A model generated the notes under the pieces. That model worked only from the letters and a program-made list of their open reading frames with translations, was not told where the DNA came from and did not search any database. From Streptomyces longwoodensis (lineage in GTDB: Bacteria; Actinomycetota; Actinomycetes; Streptomycetales; Streptomycetaceae): DNA of 64,000 nt. Position numbers and translations under genes: made by a program. The number at the start of each line of letters is the position of its first letter. Position 1 is the first letter of the stretch. Shown piece after piece: positions 59,967 through 64,000 of this stretch. The stretch spans positions 170,229 through 234,228 of the forward strand of contig NZ_KQ948562.1 in NCBI RefSeq assembly GCF_001514125.1. Direction: 5' to 3'.

Positions 59967-60881
59967 ATGGCCGCTCTCGGATGGCTCACCCCCCGCAGGC
60001 GCTCCGCCACGGCGCGGAGCGTGTTGGCAGGCGAGGCCTCGGCGGAGGCCGCCCGCAAGTCCACGCAGGAGACCCGGCCGGCCGGCGAACCGGCGTTCCC
60101 GGTCCTCGGCGACGAACGGGCCGCCGCCTTCTTCGACCTGGACAACACCGTGATGCAGGGCGCCGCCCTGTTCCACTTCGGCCGGGGCCTGTACAAGCGG
60201 AAGTTCTTCGAGACGCGCGACCTGGTCCGCTTCGCCTGGCAGCAGGCGTGGTTCCGGCTGGCCGGCATCGAGGACCCCGAGCACATGCAGGAGGCCCGCG
60301 ACTCGGCGCTGTCCATCGTCAAGGGCCACCGCGTCTCCGAGCTGCAGTCGATCGGCGAGGAGATCTACGACGAGTACATGGCCGAGCGCATCTGGCCGGG
60401 CACCCGGGCGCTGGCCCAGGCGCACCTGGACGCGGGCCAGAAGGTGTGGCTGGTCACCGCGGCCCCGGTGGAGATCGCCCAGGTCATCGCCCGCCGCCTG
60501 GGGCTGACCGGCGCGCTGGGCACGGTGGCCGAGTCGGTCGACGGGGTCTACACGGGCCGGCTGGTCGGCGAGCCGCTGCACGGCCCGGCCAAGGCGGAGG
60601 CGGTGCGCGCGCTGGCCGCGGCGGAGGGCCTGGACCTGTCCCGCTGCGCCGCCTACAGCGACAGCCACAACGACATCCCGATGCTGTCCCTGGTGGGCCA
60701 CCCGTACGCCATCAACCCGGACAGCAAGCTGCGCAAGCACGCGCGCGAGCTGGAGTGGCGCCTGCGCGACTACCGCACGGGCCGCAAGGCGGCGAAGGTG
60801 GGCATCCCGGCCGCTGCGGGCGTGGGCGCGGTGGCGGGCGGCACGGCGGCGGCCATCGCGCTGCACCGGCGCCGCCGGTAG
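59967..60881 (+). CDS. HAD-superfamily phosphatase, subfamily IB
   Basis: A 304-residue hydrolase. Motif [16 protein letters not shown] (nucleophile and acid Asp) lies near residue 56; [16 protein letters not shown] contains motif II, and [14 protein letters not shown] is motif IV. The IB subfamily includes SerB-like phosphatases and CicA; a substrate such as a phosphoserine- or phospholipid-type ester is possible. The last 40 residues end in a hydrophobic helix and Arg-rich tail ([19 protein letters not shown]), suggesting membrane anchoring. An amino-terminal Arg/Ala-rich leader precedes the domain. Confidence 0.92.
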   Translation: MAALGWLTPRRRSATARSVLAGEASAEAARKSTQETRPAGEPAFPVLGDERAAAFFDLDNTVMQGAALFHFGRGLYKRKFFETRDLVRFAWQQAWFRLAGIEDPEHMQEARDSALSIVKGHRVSELQSIGEEIYDEYMAERIWPGTRALAQAHLDAGQKVWLVTAAPVEIAQVIARRLGLTGALGTVAESVDGVYTGRLVGEPLHGPAKAEAVRALAAAEGLDLSRCAAYSDSHNDIPMLSLVGHPYAINPDSKLRKHARELEWRLRDYRTGRKAAKVGIPAAAGVGAVAGGTAAAIALHRRRR

Positions 60882-61317
60882 TCCCGCGCCCGCGCCGGGA
60901 CGGTCACGGAGTCCGTCGGCCGATCGGGTCGATCACGTGCGCCGCTCAGGTCGATCACGTGCGCCGCCCGAGTCGATCGTTTGCGCCGCGTTCGGCGACA
61001 CCCCCGGACCGGGCGACCAATCCCACCGTCGTACCCCGCCGGAGCCGCTTCCAGTCCTCTTGTCGGCGGACAGCCACAACATGTCCCGTATCACCCCCCG
61101 ATCCGAACCGTTCCGATCAATATCCGTTCACACTCAGGCACTTGACCGAGCGTCAAACGGATACGGAAGCGACGCAATCGATGATTTGAGCAACTCGGTG
61201 TAGCAGGCCCTGCACGAAGCGTTATTCTCCTCAGACGCAATCCGGTACCCCTCCGTCGCTACGACGGGTGAACGGTTCCGCACTGCACGTGATGGAAGCT
61301 CTGCCTCTGGGAGTCTT
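60882..61317. other. Regulatory region upstream of bldN, no gene
   Basis: Behind the HAD stop GTCCCG (60881-60886) and CGGGAC (60896-60901) form a weak hairpin. Then come three direct repeats with 22-base period (60928-60989). TTGAC-CGAGC-GTCAA is an inverted repeat at 61142-61156. No open frame with good codon bias is present. It most likely carries the bldN promoter or promoters and binding sites. Confidence 0.6.
60928..60989 (+). repeat. Three direct repeats with exact 22-bp period upstream of bldN
   Basis: GTCGATCACGTGCGCCGC at 60928-60945 and 60950-60967, and GTCGATCGTTTGCGCCGC at 60972-60989. Two copies are identical and the third differs at three bases. Twenty-two bases is about two helical turns, so proteins bound at the copies would lie on one face. 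Confidence 0.75.
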
Positions 61318-62151
61318 GTGTACCCACACGTCGGGGTTGACGCCTCGGGCCTGGCTACGCTGCGCGCAACAGTCGCATCGGTCAAAGAGACGCTGCGCGG
61401 CCTCGTCCCCACCGCGTACGCCGTCCCCGCCCTCGCCACGGCCGCCGCACCGGCCGGCCCGGCCTACGCACTGGCCGACGGCCTCGAGCAGGTGCCGGGG
61501 CGCGGCGCCGTCGTCGAAGGACGGCGGTCGGGCGACGGGCGCGCGGCCGTCAGACGCGGACGCGCGGCCGCGACCACCGCCCGGCGGCCCGCCGCCGACA
61601 GCGACAGCGCCCGGATGATGGACCTCGTGGAGCGCGCCCAGGCCGGCGAGGCCGACGCCTTCGGCCGCCTCTACGACCAGTACAGCGACACCGTCTACCG
61701 CTACATCTACTACCGCGTCGGCGGCCGGGCCACCGCCGAGGACCTCACCAGTGAGACGTTCCTGCGCGCGCTGCGCCGCATCGGCACCTTCACCTGGCAG
61801 GGCCGCGACTTCGGGGCCTGGCTCGTCACCATCGCCCGCAACCTCGTCGCCGACCACTTCAAGTCGAGCCGCTTCCGGCTGGAGGTCACCACCGGCGAGA
61901 TGCTCGACGCCAACGAGGTCGAGCGCTCCCCGGAGGACTCCGTGCTGGAGTCCCTGTCCAACGCCGCGCTCCTCGACGCCGTGCGCCGGCTCAACCCCCA
62001 GCAGCAGGAGTGCGTGACGCTGCGCTTCCTCCAGGGCCTGTCGGTCGCCGAGACCGCGCGCGTGATGGGCAAGAACGAGGGGGCCATCAAGACCCTCCAG
62101 TACCGGGCCGTGCGCACGCTGGCCCGCCTCCTCCCGGACGACGCCCGCTGA
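61318..62151 (+). CDS. bldN: ECF sigma factor BldN (pro-sigma)
   Basis: A 277-residue developmental ECF sigma factor. It has the BldN/AdsA layout: a long amino-terminal pro-region (about 1-86, Ala/Arg-rich, starting VYPHVGVDASGLATLRATVA) removed in vivo, then region 2 (DAFGRLYDQYSDTVYRYIYY; DLTSETFLRALRRIGTF) and region 4 (LNPQQQECVTLRFLQGLSVA; MGKNEGAIKTLQYRAVRTL). It directs chaplin and rodlin genes for aerial hyphae. GTG 61318 has GGGAG upstream. It is followed by rsbN, its anti-sigma factor. Confidence 0.95.
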   Translation: MYPHVGVDASGLATLRATVASVKETLRGLVPTAYAVPALATAAAPAGPAYALADGLEQVPGRGAVVEGRRSGDGRAAVRRGRAAATTARRPAADSDSARMMDLVERAQAGEADAFGRLYDQYSDTVYRYIYYRVGGRATAEDLTSETFLRALRRIGTFTWQGRDFGAWLVTIARNLVADHFKSSRFRLEVTTGEMLDANEVERSPEDSVLESLSNAALLDAVRRLNPQQQECVTLRFLQGLSVAETARVMGKNEGAIKTLQYRAVRTLARLLPDDAR

Positions 62152-62262
62152 GCGTCCCGCACCCGTCGAGCCGGCCCCACCCGGCCCCACCCCCACGCTC
62201 CGCGATCCCCAACTCACGGTCAGTGACAGTCCGTTGACTTCCCGATCCGATCATCCGCAGTC

Positions 62263-62291
62263 CGTAACCCAAGTGCCGCGCCAGTCGTTGT
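62263..62291 (+). promoter_or_regulatory. Candidate BldN-type promoter of rsbN
   Basis: CGTAAC (62263-62268) and CGTTGT (62286-62291), 17 bases apart, resemble the published BldN consensus as I recall it (CGTAAC and CGTTGA). It lies about 130 bases before rsbN and would let BldN switch on its own anti-sigma factor. Confidence 0.55.
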
Positions 62292-62421
62292 GCGGGATAC
62301 AGGCTCCCTGTGGTCACGTCCCGACCGGCCTCGATCACCTGATCGGGGAGAACCGGTCGAAGACGTGCAACCCCGAGGACCCCAGGGGAGTCGACCGTCA
62401 TGACGAGAGGAGGTGCCGCCA

Positions 62422-63660
62422 GTGATCGCGAACGTATCGGCGCACCGGCGGGCGAACGCCTTCGCCCAAGCCCTTCAGGAGCAGTCCGAACAGGGCCCGG
62501 CGGCCGAGCAGTCCGAAGGACCTGCACCGGCACCGGCCGCTGCGGACGAGACCGGGCAGGGCCGGCTGTTGGCCCTCGCCACGAGTCTCGCCGAGCTGCC
62601 CAGACCCGAACTCGACCCCGAGGTCAAGGTCGTGCAGCGGGCCCAGCTGGTCGCCGCCATGGAGGCCATGCTCCAGGAAGGCAGGTTCGGGGGCGAGGCC
62701 GCGGACCCTTCGGTGCCCGAGCAGCGCTCCGCCCGGCGGGGCGCACACCGGGCGACCCCGCTGGGCAGGTTCCGCCCCCGCAGCAGGCTCGCCAAGAGCC
62801 TCACCGCGGGCGGACTCAGTGTGGGTGTCGCCGCGGGCGCGTTCGGCGGCGTGGCCGCCGCCAGCTCCGACGCCCTCCCCGGTGACTCGCTCTACGGCCT
62901 CAAGCGCGGCATCGAGGACTTCAAGCTCAACTACCTCGCCGAGGGCGACAGCGAGCGCGGCCAGGCGTACCTCGACCTGGCGTCCACCCGGCTGAACGAG
63001 GCGCGCCGGCTCCTGGAGCGCGGCCGCGGCGGTGACCTCGACCACGACTCCGTGAGCGAGATCCGCCGCACCCTGTTCGGCATGCAGCACGACGCCTCCG
63101 AGGGCCACCGGCTGCTGCACGAGGCCTACGAGCGCGACCCCCGGTCCCTGGTCCCCATCCAGGCCCTGTCGTCGTTCTCGCAGTCCCACCGCGAGACGTG
63201 GAGCAAGCTGCGCGACCGGCTGCCGGTGCAGCTCGGGGACGTCAGCGAGCAGGTGTCGTCGGTGCTCGACGCCATAGACCAGGAAGTCGCGCCGCTGCAG
63301 TCCCTGCTCCCGCAGCCCCCGGCCCGGGGCGGCGGCACGGGGACCGGCCCGGGCACGGGCTCCGCGTCGGCCGGCGCCTCCAGCAGCGACCGCTCCACCG
63401 CGCCGAGCACCGGCAGCAGCAAGGCGACCGGCGGCCACACCGGCGACGGCAGCGGCAGCCCCAGCCGCTCCGCGAGCTCCGGCACCTCGGACGACGGCCT
63501 GCTCGGCGGCAACACCGGCGGCCTGCTGGACCCGCCGCAGGACAGCGCCGGCACCACCTCGCCGCCCGTCCTGCCGAGCGCCCAGCCGGACGTGACGATC
63601 CCGCCGCTGCTCCCGGGCCTGCTGCCCGGCCTGGGCATCGACGGCGAGGACGCCGACTAG
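62422..63660 (+). CDS. rsbN: BldN-specific anti-sigma factor RsbN
   Basis: A 412-residue protein following bldN. The cytoplasmic amino-terminal domain (about 1-110, starting VIANVSAHRRANAFAQALQE) would hold BldN. A membrane helix lies at about 128-150 (AGGLSVGVAAGAFGGVAAAS), followed by a DUF5667-type extracytoplasmic part (DALPGDSLYGLKRGIEDFKL; YLDLASTRLNEARRLLERG) and a long Gly/Ser/Pro-rich tail. GTG 62422 has GAGGAGGT at ideal distance. Confidence 0.94.
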   Translation: MIANVSAHRRANAFAQALQEQSEQGPAAEQSEGPAPAPAAADETGQGRLLALATSLAELPRPELDPEVKVVQRAQLVAAMEAMLQEGRFGGEAADPSVPEQRSARRGAHRATPLGRFRPRSRLAKSLTAGGLSVGVAAGAFGGVAAASSDALPGDSLYGLKRGIEDFKLNYLAEGDSERGQAYLDLASTRLNEARRLLERGRGGDLDHDSVSEIRRTLFGMQHDASEGHRLLHEAYERDPRSLVPIQALSSFSQSHRETWSKLRDRLPVQLGDVSEQVSSVLDAIDQEVAPLQSLLPQPPARGGGTGTGPGTGSASAGASSSDRSTAPSTGSSKATGGHTGDGSGSPSRSASSGTSDDGLLGGNTGGLLDPPQDSAGTTSPPVLPSAQPDVTIPPLLPGLLPGLGIDGEDAD

Positions 63661-63677
63661 CGGCCCGCGGACGCAGG

Positions 63678-63710
63678 TGGGGGCGCCCCTCCCGGAGAGG
63701 GGCGCCCCCA
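63678..63710. terminator. Bidirectional terminator after rsbN
   Basis: TGGGGGCGCCCCTC (63678-63691) and GAGGGGCGCCCCCA (63697-63710) form a perfect 14-base stem with a five-base loop between the convergent rsbN and acyltransferase genes. Confidence 0.85.
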
Positions 63711-63744
63711 TCGACGTACCCACCGGCCACGGGGGCCGCAGGCG

Positions 63745-64000
63745 TCAGAAGAACACCGACCGCCGCTGCACCAGGAGCTTGTACAGGGTGTGCTGGATCT
63801 GCTCGCGCACCTGGTCGGTCAGGTTGAACATCAGCATCGGGTCCTCGGCGGCCTCCGGCGGGTAGCCGTCCGTCGGGATCGGCTCGCCGAACTGGATCGT
63901 CCACTTCGTCGGCAGCGGGACCGCGCCCAGCGGACCGAGCCACGGGAACGTCGGCGTCAGCGGAAAGTACGGGAAGCCCAGCACCCGGGCCAGCGTCTTG
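63745..64000 (-). CDS. Lysophospholipid acyltransferase family protein (partial)
   Basis: Only the carboxy-terminal 85 residues are in the window: ARVLGFPYFPLTPTFPWLGP then LPTKWTIQFGEPIPTDGYPP, AAEDPMLMFNLTDQVREQIQ and HTLYKLLVQRRSVFF. This is the closing part of PlsC-like acyltransferases acting on lysophospholipids or related acceptors. The catalytic HX4D motif lies beyond the right edge and cannot be checked. Confidence 0.8.
   Translation of the reverse strand, partial: KTLARVLGFPYFPLTPTFPWLGPLGAVPLPTKWTIQFGEPIPTDGYPPEAAEDPMLMFNLTDQVREQIQHTLYKLLVQRRSVFF

Noticed and set aside
60928-60989. The 22-bp repeats as a CRISPR-like array or plasmid iteron
   Set aside because: Spacers are only four bases and there are three copies; no replication or cas gene is near.

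Overview
The window is chromosomal DNA of a Streptomyces-type actinomycete. Evidence: very high GC with strong G/C bias at third codon positions, frequent GTG starts, four-base stop/start overlaps (ATGA, GTGA), and lineage-typical genes: BldN sigma with its anti-sigma RsbN, Rex with a consensus operator, DUF397 and DUF5753 families, futalosine-pathway menaquinone genes, and a class I lysyl-tRNA synthetase. I see no rRNA, tRNA, CRISPR array, complete insertion sequence or prophage.

Layout. (1) 1-15.2 kb: menaquinone synthesis by the futalosine route (mqnA at the left edge; mqnE, an Lrp-type regulator, ubiX/mqnM, mqnP and ubiD/mqnL as a leftward cluster), a cold-shock gene, and a lipid cassette (fadD; fadA2 divergent from fabG4 and a MaoC hydratase; a TetR regulator) arranged like fadA2-fabG4-htdX of mycobacteria. 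(2) 15.2-17.3 kb: quinone oxidoreductase, cytosine-deaminase-like enzyme, SRPBCC protein. (3) 17.3-25.2 kb: system II cytochrome c assembly (resA, ccdA, resB, ccsB) behind a secreted deacetylase-like lipoprotein, a histidine phosphatase and hemL. (4) 25.2-44.4 kb: a mixed segment with molybdate transport (HTH-TOBE protein, modABC), an MprAB-like two-component system bracketed by intergenic repeats, an LLM flavin oxidoreductase pair, AraC and MarR regulators, a tyrosine-phosphatase/acetyltransferase fusion, a frameshifted LAGLIDADG gene convergent with rtcB, two DUF3558 lipoproteins and a DUF2637 membrane protein. (5) 44.4-50.7 kb: lysS and argS, then a scar where an ATP-binding/XRE regulator pair has lost both 5' halves and left an orphan DUF397 gene, then a DUF4253 gene and an aminotransferase. 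(6) 50.7-64 kb: a methyltransferase, hemB, a dehalogenase-like hydrolase, the rex-hemA-hemC-hemD operon, a glutaredoxin-like gene, a HAD phosphatase, bldN and rsbN, and the end of an acyltransferase gene.

How they fit together: much of the window serves respiration. Menaquinone, haem and cytochrome c assembly genes lie together, and the redox sensor Rex controls the haem operon. bldN-rsbN is a developmental switch controlling aerial hyphae and spores.

The observations most worth following are: the LAGLIDADG-plus-HTH gene whose C-terminal domain has slipped into another frame beside rtcB; the head-to-head deletion scar at 48.15-48.39 kb; three direct repeats with an exact 22-bp period upstream of bldN; the palindromes between fadA2 and fabG4; about 10-bp phased repeats upstream of the Lrp gene; and several start codons placed 6-7 bases after a -10 box, suggesting leaderless mRNAs.
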